Shown: positions 1 through 9,499 of the stretch, piece after piece
Layout of the letters: every line of letters starts with the position of its first letter
How positions within the stretch are numbered: the first letter of the stretch is position 1
Source of the DNA: Amycolatopsis sp. WQ 127309
GTDB lineage: Bacteria; Actinomycetota; Actinomycetes; Mycobacteriales; Pseudonocardiaceae
Assembly (NCBI RefSeq): GCF_023023025.1
Contig: NZ_CP095481.1
Span: 8,879,001 to 8,943,000 of the forward strand
Direction of reading: 5' to 3'
Length of the DNA: 64,000 nucleotides
Made by a program: the position numbers and the translations under genes
Notes under the pieces: generated by a model
The model's input: the letters and a program-made list of their open reading frames with translations, nothing else
Databases searched by the model: none
Told to the model about the DNA's origin: nothing

Positions 1-126
1 CGGCAGCCCGGCGGCGAGCAGCGCGGGGTAGGACACGAGCGACGCCAGCCCGGCGGTGGCCCCGGTCAGCCCGGCACCGACCCCGGCGAGAACGAGCAGG
101 AGCAGCACCCCGGGGTCCGTGATCAC
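1..126 (-). CDS. TauE/SafE-family permease, N-terminal fragment
   Basis: The gene runs off the left edge of the window, so only its first 42 codons are present. Reading from a GTG start, the peptide begins VITDPGVLLLLVLAG and continues into a Gly/Ala-rich hydrophobic helix (GVGAGLTGATAGLASLVSYP), the usual look of the first membrane segment of TauE/SafE (DUF81) sulfite or organosulfonate exporters. The ATG ten bases upstream is followed at once by an in-frame stop, which is why GTG is chosen. It is divergent from the Tat-exported protein gene at 404. The substrate cannot be told from this fragment. Confidence 0.6.
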   Translation of the reverse strand, partial: MITDPGVLLLLVLAGVGAGLTGATAGLASLVSYPALLAAGLP

Positions 127-185
127 GTTGTCATCTCAACACGCCCCGGCCCGCGCCCGGCGGTGAGCTTGCTCCCACCGTTCAC

Positions 186-238
186 GTCCGTGAATGCCCC
201 CTTCACGGACACTTGGTCCCTCGATGGGGCATTCACGG
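186..238. repeat. Dispersed GTCCGTGAA palindromic repeat, copy 1
   Basis: Two 13-base arms, CCGTGAATGCCCC (188-200) and GGGGCATTCACGG (226-238), are perfect reverse complements around a 25-base loop. A competing shorter pairing exists inside: GTCCGTGAA (186-194) with TTCACGGAC (202-210). The same sequence family recurs at 15046-15110. It lies in the 277-base divergent gap between the permease and the gene at 404, so it is not a simple terminator here. Confidence 0.7.
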
Positions 239-271
239 CTTTCCCTGGTCACCTGCGACCGGGCGGCGCGG

Positions 272-287
272 GTATAGGCCGTTATAC
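272..287. promoter_or_regulatory. Candidate operator, GTATA-N6-TATAC
   Basis: A small inverted repeat with arms GTATA and TATAC stands out as AT-rich in a GC-rich divergent promoter region, about 120 bases before the start of the discoidin-domain gene. It could be an operator or a -10 region; nothing ties it to a particular regulator. Confidence 0.3.
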
Positions 288-403
288 GAATTACCCAGGC
301 CTTGTCCGAAACCGGACGAGATCCGCCGCCGGGGTTGCCGCGACGGCCGGGTCGTCCCAGAATCGCCGCGATGACAAGGTTGTCAGAGAGCGGAGGCCGG
401 ACC

Positions 404-3400
404 ATGGGCGAGCTGAACCGGCGACGGGCCCTCGGCCTGCTGGGTGCGGGCAGTGCGGCGGCGATGCTGGCCTCCGGGCTGCTGCCGGGTGTCGCCGAGG
501 CGGGCCCGGCGGGCGGGGCACCGAAGAGCGGCCCGCCGGACGCCGTGGCGGCGACCTACCTGCGGGTCCTGCTCCGGCACACGCGCTGGGCCGAGGCCCA
601 GTTCGACAAGACGGCCGGGATCTACCCGGCCACGGACTTCACCTTCGCCGTCGTCCTCGGCAACGCCCTGCTGCTGACCCGCGACGGCTACGACGCGGCC
701 GTCGCCGGGGTTGACCAGGCCACGCTGAAGACGCACACCCTCGACACGATCAAGCACTTCGCCGCGTCGAACCTGCTCACCGGCGGGACCGAGTGGGGCC
801 GTCGGCTGTTCTTCGACACCACCTTCCAGTCGTACTTCCTGCTCGCCTCGCGTCTGCTGTGGACGGACCTGGACGCGGCCACGCGGGCGAACGTCGAGCG
901 CATCACCACCGAACAGGCCGCCTACACCACGGCGCTGGGCACCAAGGACGACCCGGCGTCCGGCGGCTGGACGCCCGACGGCCTGCTCGGCGGGCACGTC
1001 GGCGACACCAAGCTGGAAGAGATGGGCGTCTACGCCCAGTCCCTCGCCCCCGCCCTCGCCTGGGCCCCCGGCGACGCCCGCGCCGCCGCTTGGCGGGACG
1101 CCTTCGGGTCGTGGAGCCGCAACGAGGGCGGGTTGCCGGCCGCCGACCTGGCCAACCCGCGGCTCATCGACGGTCACCCGATCAACGCGAACACCGCGAC
1201 CAACCTTTACGACACGTTCCTCGTCGAGAACCACGGCTCCTTCGGCCCGCACTACCAGGAGGAGCTGTGGCGCACGTCCGGCCGCAACTCGATGCACTTC
1301 CTGCTCGCCGGGAAGCCGCTGCCCGAGGTGCTCACCGCGCAGCCGAACGGCGAGCTGCTCTGGCGCACCATGCTGCTGATGACCAGCGACGCCGGCGAGC
1401 CGCTGATGCCGATGGTCGCCGACCGCGAGCACCTCTACGGCCGCGACGTCATCCCGCTGGCCTTCCGCGCGCAGGTGCTCGGCGACCGGTACGCCGCCCG
1501 CGCCGAGGCCGACCTGGCCACCCGGCTCGAGCCGTACCAGGCCTACGCGCCCGCCGACCGGATCACGAAGTTCTCCGGCGAACCGAAGTACGAGCCGGAG
1601 GCGCGGGCCGAGGTCGCCATCAGCTACCTGCTGCACGAGTGGCGCGCCGCGCACGGCGGCCCGGTCGTCCCGGTGAGCGGGACGGAGTTCGACGCGCACG
1701 CCGCCGGCGTCGCCGACTTCGGCGCCGGGCCGGGGCTGCTCGCCCACCGCTCCCCCGCCGCCTGGGCCGCGACGGTCAGCAAAGCGGGCTTCGTCAAGTT
1801 CGCCTGGCAGCCCCACCACGACGACTGGCTGTTCGCGCTCGGCGGTGCGACGCCGATGCTGCTGCCCGCGTCGAACCTCGCTGTCCGCGAGCGCCACGCC
1901 ACGACGTGGACGCGGGTCCGGGACGGCTTCGACGGCACGTTCGGCGTGCTGCGCTTCGACACCGGCTACGCCGCGTTCGCCACCCTGCCGACCGGCGCCG
2001 CGGTGTACGCGAGCACCGGCTTCGGGGGCGGCGAAGGCGCGTTCACCGTCTACAACCTCGCCATGCCCGGCGTTCCCGGGCTCGACGGCGACCGCACCTA
2101 CACCGCGGCCGAGGGCAAGGTGACGGTGTCAGCCCAGGACGCGCCGGCCGGCGGCCCCCGGACCGACGACGTGAGCTTCGCGCCCGCCACCGCCCGGTTC
2201 GTCCGGATGCTCGGCGTCCGCCCGGATCCGGCGTACGGCTATTCGCTGTACGCCTTCGAGGTCCACGACGGCACCGGCCCGGACCTCGCGCTCGCCGGCA
2301 CCGCGTCAGCGTCTTCGGCCACCGCGGGCAAAGAGGCGAAATACGCCATCGACGGCAACGCGACCACGCGCTGGGCGGTGTCCACATCGGACCGGCCACG
2401 CGCGGACAGCTGGCTCGCGGTCGACCTCGGCGCGGCGAAGGCGTTCGACCGCGTCGTCCTGAGCTGGGAAGCCGCCGCCGGACGCGGCTACCGGATCGAG
2501 ACGTCCGCCGACGGCTCGGCCTGGACGCCGGTGGCGAGCTACCCGAAGCCCGCGCTGAGCAGCACCCGCGGCTGGCTCGACGTCGACGGCCGGGCCGGGC
2601 TGGTCGTGTCCGGGCCGAACCCGCTCACCGTCGTCGGCACCAGCGTGACGCTCTCGGACGGCCCGGCCGCGCCGCTGCTGGCCGAGCTGTACCCCCGCAC
2701 CGCGGGCTTGGCGAAGCTGGCCGGACGCGCCCGCGCGAGCACCACCGCGGCCGCCGTCCGCGCGAGCGTCACCGACGGATTCCTCGTGCTGGCCAACCTT
2801 TCCGCCGCCGCGGCGACCGGGACGGCGAACCTCCCGCAGGACCGTTCGGCGCTCGGGCTGTACCGCGGCGAGCAGGTCGTCACCGCGGCGGGCACCGCGG
2901 TCACCTTCACGCTCGCGGCCGCCGAAGGCCGGATCGAACCGCCGCGGTTCACCCTGCGCGGCACGTTCGGCCGGGCGATCCCGACGGGCTTGAAGGCGGT
3001 GGTGCGCGACGCCGGGCGCGTCGACCTCACGGCGGCACCCGGCCTCCCGGTCATGATCACGGTCGAACCGGACGGCGGCCTCCCGCGGCCCGTCCTGCTG
3101 ATCCCGGGCCGGACCGTGCCCGTCCTCGTCCCGGAGGTCCGGCCGTACCCGCTGGGCGACCTCGCGCTCGGCGCCGTCACGTTCCCGGCGGAACCCCTGC
3201 CCCCGGGCATGTCGAGCCCCGCCGCGGCGGTCGACGACGACCCGGCCACGGCGTGGCGGCCGGGCCCGGACGGCCGGCTGGTCGTGGATCTCGGTGCGGT
3301 ACGGCCGGTTTCCGCGGCCGACCTCGCCTGGACGTCCGGTCGCGTCCCGGCCTGCGCCGTCGAAACCAGCACCGACGGCGTCACCTACACGACCGCCGCG

Positions 3401-3523
3401 AAGCCGGCCCGGAACCGCACGACGACCGTCGCCGTCACCGGTCAGGTGCGCTACCTCGCGGTACGCACGCTCGACTGGCGAAGCGGCGACGCGAGCCTCA
3501 CGCGGTTGTCCGTCCGGACCTGA
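404..3523 (+). CDS. Tat-exported discoidin-domain protein, possible polysaccharide-degrading enzyme
   Basis: A 1039-residue secreted protein. The start at 404 is preceded by GGAGG at 392-396. Residues 6-8 are RRR followed by a hydrophobic stretch, a twin-arginine-like signal. Residues about 40-420 are rich in helix and aromatic residues and include the segment NLYDTFLVENHGSFGPHYQ, which recalls the alpha/alpha-toroid part of polysaccharide lyases, but I cannot place it in a named family. Two F5/8 type C (discoidin) modules follow, at about 610-720 and 930-1039, which would bind sugar polymers. It sits beside a LacI regulator and GH3/GH16 genes, so a role in extracellular glycan breakdown is likely. 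The catalytic activity is unknown. Confidence 0.7.
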   Translation: MGELNRRRALGLLGAGSAAAMLASGLLPGVAEAGPAGGAPKSGPPDAVAATYLRVLLRHTRWAEAQFDKTAGIYPATDFTFAVVLGNALLLTRDGYDAAVAGVDQATLKTHTLDTIKHFAASNLLTGGTEWGRRLFFDTTFQSYFLLASRLLWTDLDAATRANVERITTEQAAYTTALGTKDDPASGGWTPDGLLGGHVGDTKLEEMGVYAQSLAPALAWAPGDARAAAWRDAFGSWSRNEGGLPAADLANPRLIDGHPINANTATNLYDTFLVENHGSFGPHYQEELWRTSGRNSMHFLLAGKPLPEVLTAQPNGELLWRTMLLMTSDAGEPLMPMVADREHLYGRDVIPLAFRAQVLGDRYAARAEADLATRLEPYQAYAPADRITKFSGEPKYEPEARAEVAISYLLHEWRAAHGGPVVPVSGTEFDAHAAGVADFGAGPGLLAHRSPAAWAATVSKAGFVKFAWQPHHDDWLFALGGATPMLLPASNLAVRERHATTWTRVRDGFDGTFGVLRFDTGYAAFATLPTGAAVYASTGFGGGEGAFTVYNLAMPGVPGLDGDRTYTAAEGKVTVSAQDAPAGGPRTDDVSFAPATARFVRMLGVRPDPAYGYSLYAFEVHDGTGPDLALAGTASASSATAGKEAKYAIDGNATTRWAVSTSDRPRADSWLAVDLGAAKAFDRVVLSWEAAAGRGYRIETSADGSAWTPVASYPKPALSSTRGWLDVDGRAGLVVSGPNPLTVVGTSVTLSDGPAAPLLAELYPRTAGLAKLAGRARASTTAAAVRASVTDGFLVLANLSAAAATGTANLPQDRSALGLYRGEQVVTAAGTAVTFTLAAAEGRIEPPRFTLRGTFGRAIPTGLKAVVRDAGRVDLTAAPGLPVMITVEPDGGLPRPVLLIPGRTVPVLVPEVRPYPLGDLALGAVTFPAEPLPPGMSSPAAAVDDDPATAWRPGPDGRLVVDLGAVRPVSAADLAWTSGRVPACAVETSTDGVTYTTAAKPARNRTTTVAVTGQVRYLAVRTLDWRSGDASLTRLSVRT

Positions 3524-3587
3524 TCGATTTCCTACGGTGGCCGGGGCGAGTACCTTGGCACCACACGAGGCACCGCCGGGAGGTCGC

Positions 3588-4595
3588 ATGCGCGTCACGA
3601 TCGCCGAGGTCGCCCGCCGCGCGCGGGTGAGCAAGACGACCGTGTCGAGGGTGCTCAACAACAAGGCCGACGTGGACGCCGCGACCGCGATCCGGGTGCG
3701 CGAGGTGATCGCCGCGACCGGCTACATCCCCAGTGCCGGCGCGGTCGGGCTGGCGCGCGGGGTGACCCGCACGGTCGGGATGCTGGTGCCCGGGCTGACC
3801 TGGCCGTGGATGGGCGAGGTGCTCCAAGGCGTCGCCGACGTCGTGGAGTCGAAGGGCTACGGCCTGCTGCTGTCGACCGCGAACCGCGGCGCGGACTCCC
3901 TGGAGGAGTTCTCGCGGCAGGTGTCGGCGAAGGCGTTCGACGGGCTGCTCCTGGTCGAACCCCCGGACGCGGTGCGGCACCTGCGGGTGCTGCACGACTC
4001 CGGGCTGCCGGTCGTGGTGATCGACGACCGCGGCCGGCGTCCCGCGTTCCCGTCGGTGGGCACGAGCAACCGCCAGGGCAGCGTGGACGCGGCCCGCCAC
4101 CTCCTCGAAACCGGCCGCACCCGGCTCGCCACCGTGACCGGGCCCCGCGACTTCGGCTGCACCAGCGACCGGCTCAACGGCTTCCGCGACGCGATCCTCG
4201 AAACCGGCCGGAACCTCGACCCGCGGTTGATCATCGAAGGCGACTTCACGAGCGAAAGCGGCGAGGCCGCGATCCTGCAACTGCTCGAGACCGGGCCGGA
4301 GTTCGACGCGGTGTTCGCGCACAACGACCTCACCGCCGCCGGCGTGCTGTCCGGGCTGCGCAAAGCCGGGAAGACGGTCCCGGCCGACGTCGCGGTGATC
4401 GGGTTCGACGACATCCCCCTCGCCGCGCACACCCAGCCCCCGCTGACGACGGTCCGCCAGCCATTGCGGCAGATGGGCGAGACGGCGGCCCGGCAGCTGC
4501 TCGCGCAGCTCGCCGGGGCGCCGTCTCCGAGTGCCCCTTTGGTCGTGCCGACGACCCTGGTGATCCGGGAGTCGACGGCCGTCGTGAGTGTTTAG
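3588..4595 (+). CDS. LacI-family transcriptional regulator
   Basis: A 335-residue regulator. The N-terminal helix-turn-helix reads TIAEVARRARVSKTTVSRVL, followed by the hinge helix region and a periplasmic-binding-protein-like sugar-sensing domain with the usual VIGFDDIPLAAHTQPPLTTV ending. The ATG at 3588 has GGGAGG four bases upstream. The gene's stop overlaps the stop of the convergent GH3 gene by four bases. By position it should control the neighbouring glycosidase genes, and a perfect 14-base palindrome with the central CG typical of LacI operators lies at 9500-9513. The inducer is probably a beta-gluco-oligosaccharide, an inference from the gene set only. Confidence 0.9.
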   Translation: MRVTIAEVARRARVSKTTVSRVLNNKADVDAATAIRVREVIAATGYIPSAGAVGLARGVTRTVGMLVPGLTWPWMGEVLQGVADVVESKGYGLLLSTANRGADSLEEFSRQVSAKAFDGLLLVEPPDAVRHLRVLHDSGLPVVVIDDRGRRPAFPSVGTSNRQGSVDAARHLLETGRTRLATVTGPRDFGCTSDRLNGFRDAILETGRNLDPRLIIEGDFTSESGEAAILQLLETGPEFDAVFAHNDLTAAGVLSGLRKAGKTVPADVAVIGFDDIPLAAHTQPPLTTVRQPLRQMGETAARQLLAQLAGAPSPSAPLVVPTTLVIRESTAVVSV

Positions 4596-7534
4596 GACAC
4601 GTTGACCACGCCGGACAGCGGCACGTTGCGCGACGAGTCCCCGACCGACACGCGGTACTGGCCCGCGTTGGTCGTCCAGGAGCCCGTCCAGTGGGCGAGG
4701 TCCCGCGGGGTGAGCGGGAACGACACCTGCTGGCTCTGGCCGGCGTTGAGCTGCACCTTCTTGAACCCCTTCAGCTGCTTGGGCGGCTCGCCGTTGGCGG
4801 CGGGCTGCCCGACGTAGAGCTGGACGACGTCGGCACCCGCGCGGGTGCCGGTGTTGGTGACCGTCGCCGTCACGGTCGCCGTGCCGTTGGTGCCCTGCGG
4901 GGTGACGACCAGGTTCGAGAACCCGAACGTCGTGTACGACAGGCCGAAACCGAACGGGAACAGCGGCTCGATGTTCCGCGCGTCGTACCAGCGGTACCCG
5001 ACGTTCAGGCTCTCCGAGTACTCGATCCGGTCGTTCGCGCCCGGGAACTGCTGGACGTTCGCCGTCGGCAGGTCGGCGATCTGCTTCGGGAAGCTGACCG
5101 GCAGCTTGCCCGACGGGTTGACGTCGCCGTAGAGCAGCGACGCGATCGCGTTGCCGTTCTCCTGCCCCGGGTACCAGCCCTCGATGACCGCCGCCGCCTT
5201 CGACAGCCACGGCATCGTCACCGCCGACCCCGTGTTCAGCACGACGATCGTGCGCGGGTTGGCCGTGGCGACCGCGTCGATCAGGTCGTTCTGCTGGTTC
5301 TGCAGGTCGATCGTGTCGAGGTCTTGCGTCTCGGACTCGCCGTAGCTGGCGAACACGACCGCAACGTCCGCGGCCTTCGCCGCCGTCACCGCGCCCGCGA
5401 TGTTCGGCGTCTGCACGTGCTCGCCCGCGCCGTCCACATAGGACACCGTGACGCCGGACCCGGCCCGCGCCTTGATCCCGTTGATCGGGTTCACCGACGC
5501 CGGGGACGGGTTGACCTTGGCGCTGCCGCCGCCGATGTTCTGCGGGTCGATCCCGTCGCCGCCGGACAGCGCGATCGACTTGGTCGCCGCCGTCAGTGGC
5601 AGGACGCCGTTGTTCTTCAGCAGCACCGACCCGGCCGCCGCGACGTCCCGGGCGGTCGTCACGTTCGCCGCGTTGGTGACCACGGAAGCAGGTGTGCCGC
5701 GCCGGGCCCGGTCGAAGACGCCGAACTTGACCATCTGGGTCAGCACGCGCCGGACCATGTCGTCGACCCGCGCCTGCGTGACCTCGCCGCGGGAGACGGC
5801 GTCGAGCAGGCCCTGGCCGAAGAACGCGCCGCCGGGCATCTCCATGTCGAGCCCGCCGTTGGCCAGCTGCCGCGGGCCGCCGGTCGCCGAGCCCCAGTCG
5901 GAGCCGACGAAGCCGCCCCAGCCGGCGTCCTGCTTGATCGCGGTGGTGAGCACACCGCTGCTCTGGCACGCCGGGACGCCGTTGATCTGGTTGTAGGCGC
6001 ACATCATCGACGCGACCTGGCCCTGGCTCGCGACCTGCTGGAACGCCGGCAGGTACAGCTCGTGCAGGGTGCGATCGTCGACGATGACGTTGTCCGACGG
6101 CGTCCCGCGCGACGCCCCGGCCTCGACGTTGTAGGCCGCCGCGTGCTTGGCCTGCGCCATCACCCCCTGGCTCTGGATGCCCTGGATCGTGGCGGTCCCG
6201 GCCGCCCCGGCGAGGTAGGGGTCCTCGGCGTAGGTCTCGAAGTTGCGGCCCCAGCGGGGGTCGCGGACCAGGTTGATCGTCGGGCCGAGGGCGATGTCGA
6301 CGCCCTTCCCGGCGAACTCCGCGCCCATCGCGGAGCCGTACCGGTTGATCAGCCCGGTGTCCCAGGTCGCGGCGGCCGTCACCGGCGCCGGGAACTGGGT
6401 GACACCGTCGAGGCCGTCGCCGACCCCGGCCGGGCCGTCCTGCAGGCCGAGCGCCGGGATGCACAGCTCGGGCACGGCGTCGGTGTTGCCGATGTAGGGC
6501 CCGGTCGCGCCGTTGCCGTGCAGCACCTTGATCTTCTGCTGCGCCGTCATGGCCGCCATCAGCTGGTTCACGCGGTCGGCGACCGGCGCGGTCGACCCGA
6601 CCCACGGGCAGCCACCGGGGTTGGTCGGCGTGGTCGTCGGCGGTGCGCTGTCACTGGTGCGCACCGCGAACTCCCACAGCGAGATGCCCCACTGCGTCGC
6701 CCTCGCCGTCGCGTTGAGCCGGACGTACCTCGCCGTGCCGCTCACCGCGGGGTGCTCGGTGCCACCCGCGCCGGTCACGGTGGCCGCCGTCGTCCAGGAC
6801 GTCCCGTTGGCAGACAGCTGGATCGTGTACGCGCTCGCGTACGCGGCCTCCCACGTCAGGTCGACGCCGCAGACCGGGCGCGAGCTGCCGAGGTCGACCT
6901 GGATCCACTGCGGGTCCGCGGCCAGGCTGGACCAGCGGGTGCCGGGGTCGCCGTCGAAGGCCGCGCTGACCGGGAACGCGTCGGACTGGACGCTGGAGGC
7001 CGACGACGGCTGCCGCAGGCCTGCGTTCGCACTCCCGCACGCCTGCGCCGTGCCGTCGCCGAACACCTGGAACTCCCACAGCGACACACCCCACTGGGTC
7101 GCGCGCTGGGTCGTGGTCAGGCGGACGTACCGGCCGCTGCCGGACACCGGCAGCGTCTGGGTGCCGCCGGTGCCCGTCGTCGTCGAATAGAGCGTGGCCC
7201 ACTGGCTGCCGTCGGCCGACGCCTGGATGGTGAACGCCTTCGCGTAGGCCGCCTCCCACTGGACGACGACCTGGTTGAGCGTGTGCGAGCCGCCGAGGTC
7301 GACCTGCAGCGTCTGCGGGTCGGCGGCCAGGCTGGACCACCGGGTGCCGGGGTCGCCGTCCACCGCGGCACCGGCCGGGAAGGCGGCGTTCTCGGTGGAC
7401 GACGCGGTCACCGCGTGGCCCTGCGAGAGCAGGGCCGGTGCCGCCTGGGCGGTGAACAAGGGCGCGGTCAGCAGCCCGGCGGCGACCGCGGCCCCGGCGA
7501 CGAGCGCCAGCCGCCGCCGGGACCCGGCTCTCAC
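4592..7534 (-). CDS. Secreted GH3 beta-glucosidase with two F5/8 type C modules
   Basis: A 980-residue exported protein: signal peptide (residues 1-31), two discoidin modules (about 33-155 and 165-290), then a complete glycoside hydrolase family 3 enzyme. The nucleophile is Asp546 in the motif GSDWG, and the substrate-binding KH pair is present in QAKHAAAYN. The C-terminal GH3 sandwich and a final fibronectin-III-like domain (about 895-975) are complete. GH3 enzymes release glucose from beta-gluco-oligosaccharides. The GTG start overlaps the TGA of the upstream GH16 gene (GTGA), so the two are translationally coupled. With GH16 and the probable GH55 it would complete beta-1,3-glucan hydrolysis. 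Confidence 0.92.
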   Translation of the reverse strand: MRAGSRRRLALVAGAAVAAGLLTAPLFTAQAAPALLSQGHAVTASSTENAAFPAGAAVDGDPGTRWSSLAADPQTLQVDLGGSHTLNQVVVQWEAAYAKAFTIQASADGSQWATLYSTTTGTGGTQTLPVSGSGRYVRLTTTQRATQWGVSLWEFQVFGDGTAQACGSANAGLRQPSSASSVQSDAFPVSAAFDGDPGTRWSSLAADPQWIQVDLGSSRPVCGVDLTWEAAYASAYTIQLSANGTSWTTAATVTGAGGTEHPAVSGTARYVRLNATARATQWGISLWEFAVRTSDSAPPTTTPTNPGGCPWVGSTAPVADRVNQLMAAMTAQQKIKVLHGNGATGPYIGNTDAVPELCIPALGLQDGPAGVGDGLDGVTQFPAPVTAAATWDTGLINRYGSAMGAEFAGKGVDIALGPTINLVRDPRWGRNFETYAEDPYLAGAAGTATIQGIQSQGVMAQAKHAAAYNVEAGASRGTPSDNVIVDDRTLHELYLPAFQQVASQGQVASMMCAYNQINGVPACQSSGVLTTAIKQDAGWGGFVGSDWGSATGGPRQLANGGLDMEMPGGAFFGQGLLDAVSRGEVTQARVDDMVRRVLTQMVKFGVFDRARRGTPASVVTNAANVTTARDVAAAGSVLLKNNGVLPLTAATKSIALSGGDGIDPQNIGGGSAKVNPSPASVNPINGIKARAGSGVTVSYVDGAGEHVQTPNIAGAVTAAKAADVAVVFASYGESETQDLDTIDLQNQQNDLIDAVATANPRTIVVLNTGSAVTMPWLSKAAAVIEGWYPGQENGNAIASLLYGDVNPSGKLPVSFPKQIADLPTANVQQFPGANDRIEYSESLNVGYRWYDARNIEPLFPFGFGLSYTTFGFSNLVVTPQGTNGTATVTATVTNTGTRAGADVVQLYVGQPAANGEPPKQLKGFKKVQLNAGQSQQVSFPLTPRDLAHWTGSWTTNAGQYRVSVGDSSRNVPLSGVVNVS

Positions 7535-9249
7535 TGGTAGACCCGCACGTAGTCGATCACCATGTCCTGCGGCAGCACGGTGCCCGCTCCCGGCGGGCCG
7601 GGGAAGTCACCGCCGATGGCGTTGTTGAGGATCAGGAAGAACGGGTGGTCGTAGACCCACGGCCCGCGCGTGCTCTCCACGGTGTCGCGGTTGATCGTCT
7701 CGAACGCGGTGCCGTCGACGTAGAACGTCATGTGCGAGGCGTCCCAGTCGAGGCCGAACCTGTGGAACCCGGCGGCGACGTCCTGACCGAGGTCCAGCGG
7801 TGCGCCGATGCCGCCGGCGCCGTTGTAGGCCGGGGCGTGGATGGTCGAGTAGGCCAGGTTCGGCGACTTCCCGACGTGCTCCATGATGTCGATCTCACCG
7901 CAGTTGGGCCACGGCGTGCCGCTGAAGAAGTTGGCGCCCAGCAGCCAGAACGCGGGCCACAAGCCCTGCGTGCCGGACACCTTGATGTTCGCCTCGACGT
8001 GGCCGTAGGTGAAGCTGAACTTGCCCGCGGTGTTGATCCGGCCCGAGGTGTACTGGCAGGTGCCGCTGCCGCTGATCGGGTCGACCGGGCACGCCGACCC
8101 CGGCGTCGCCTCGCGGCGGACCTGGATGACCAGGTTGCCCCGGCCGTCCTGCTTGGCGTTGTTGTTGTTCGTGTAGTACTCGAGCTCGTTGTTGACGCCG
8201 GCGCCCGTCTCGGCCGTCCACTTGCTCGCGTCCGGGCCGGCGCCCGAAGCGCCGTTGAACTCGTCGCTCCAGACGAGCGTGCCCGGGAAGTGCGGGGCCG
8301 GCGGCGCGGGCGGCACGGTGGTCGGGTTGCCGCCGGTGCCGTAGACGTCGAAGCCCCACAGCGAGTAGCCGTAGCCGTTGGACCGCGCGGTGCCGTACAT
8401 CCGGACGTACCGGCCGCTGCCGTTGACGGTCAGGGTCTCCTTGAAGCCCTTGCCCGTGGTCGTCGAGTAGAGCGACGTCCAGTTCGCGTTGTCGTTCGAC
8501 ACCTGGATCTGGTACGCGACCGCGAAGGCCGGGTCCCACTGCAGGACGACCTGGTGCACGTTCGCGGTGGCGCCGAGGTCGACGGTGATCCAGCCGGGGT
8601 CGACCCAGCCGGTGGTCGCGCTGGTCGCCCAGCGGGTCGCCGGGTCGTGGTCGAACGCCTTGGCCGGGAGGCAGCCGGGGCACGCGCCGTCGTCCTGGAA
8701 CGACGAGGCCGAGCCGGACTTGCCGTACGACAGCAGGACGTCGCCCGGCTGCGTGGTGCCGCCCCCGCCGAAGACCTGGAACTCCCACAGCGAGTAGCCG
8801 TACTGGGTGGCCCGCTGGGTGCCGGTGAGCCGGACGTACCGGCCGCTGCCGGTGACACTCAGCGTCTGGTTCCCGCCCGTGGCGGTGGTCGTCGAGTACA
8901 GCGACGTCCAGGTGGCGCCGTCGGTGGACGCCTGGATCGTGAACGCCTTGGCGTAGGCGGCTTCCCAGTTCACCACGACCTGGGACAGCTGCTGGGTGGA
9001 GCCGAGGTCGACCTGCAGCCACTGCGGATCGCTGAACGCGCTCGACCAGCGGGTGCCGCCGTCGCCGTCGACCGCGTTCGACGCCGGAGTGCCGACGTTT
9101 TCGGTGGACGACGCCGTCACGGGACGGCCTTGGGAGAGCAGGACGGGCGCGGCCTGGGCGGCGGGCGCGCTGAGCAGCGCGGCCAGGACCAGGGTGAGGA
9201 CGGCGAGCACACCCGAGCGGGCTCGGGGTCGCTTCATGCGTCGGTGCAT
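7531..9249 (-). CDS. Secreted GH16 beta-glucanase with two F5/8 type C modules
   Basis: A 572-residue exported enzyme. After a signal peptide (residues 1-34) come two discoidin modules (about 35-160 and 168-310), a short proline linker and a GH16 domain (325-572). The catalytic motif EIDIME is intact (Glu452, Asp454, Glu457), the form found in laminarinase-type endo-beta-1,3-glucanases. The ATG at 9249 has GGAGG five bases upstream; a GTG 12 bases earlier would overlap that site and is less likely. It is the first gene of the GH16-GH3 operon, reading away from the divergent gene at 9732. Confidence 0.92.
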   Translation of the reverse strand: MHRRMKRPRARSGVLAVLTLVLAALLSAPAAQAAPVLLSQGRPVTASSTENVGTPASNAVDGDGGTRWSSAFSDPQWLQVDLGSTQQLSQVVVNWEAAYAKAFTIQASTDGATWTSLYSTTTATGGNQTLSVTGSGRYVRLTGTQRATQYGYSLWEFQVFGGGGTTQPGDVLLSYGKSGSASSFQDDGACPGCLPAKAFDHDPATRWATSATTGWVDPGWITVDLGATANVHQVVLQWDPAFAVAYQIQVSNDNANWTSLYSTTTGKGFKETLTVNGSGRYVRMYGTARSNGYGYSLWGFDVYGTGGNPTTVPPAPPAPHFPGTLVWSDEFNGASGAGPDASKWTAETGAGVNNELEYYTNNNNAKQDGRGNLVIQVRREATPGSACPVDPISGSGTCQYTSGRINTAGKFSFTYGHVEANIKVSGTQGLWPAFWLLGANFFSGTPWPNCGEIDIMEHVGKSPNLAYSTIHAPAYNGAGGIGAPLDLGQDVAAGFHRFGLDWDASHMTFYVDGTAFETINRDTVESTRGPWVYDHPFFLILNNAIGGDFPGPPGAGTVLPQDMVIDYVRVYQ

Positions 9250-9342
9250 GGGAACCTCCACGGGGACCGGCGCCGGGACGTCCTTGCCCCGGCGCGGATC
9301 GGCTCACGTGGCCTCGGCGCGGGTGTGGGGCCGCTCTTCGGT

Positions 9343-9375
9343 ACGCTCTTAGTTCAAGATATAAATAAAGAGCGT
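9343..9375. promoter_or_regulatory. AT-rich inverted repeat, candidate promoter or operator
   Basis: Perfect 8-base arms ACGCTCTT (9343-9350) and AAGAGCGT (9368-9375) flank a 17-base AT-rich core, TTCAAGATATAAATA and neighbours, striking in this GC background. CGCTCTT also occurs as a direct repeat at 9332-9338. It lies about 95 bases upstream of the GH16 start, so it may carry that operon's -10 region or an operator. Confidence 0.45.
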
Positions 9376-9499
9376 GAAAATGTCAACGGCGGTGCGCCGG
9401 GTGGTCCCGGAACGGCCGGAACACTGGGCCGGGAGAAGGAATCCCGCCCGGAACCTTGACGCTTGCCCGGCGCGGGATGTTAACTGCTCCTCGCTTCGA

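Noticed and set aside
3498..7540. Very long open frames on both strands across the LacI/GH3 region (over 1000 codons)
   Set aside because: They overlap well-supported genes, have Arg/Pro/Gly-rich compositions typical of shadow frames in GC-rich DNA, and lack domains or plausible starts.
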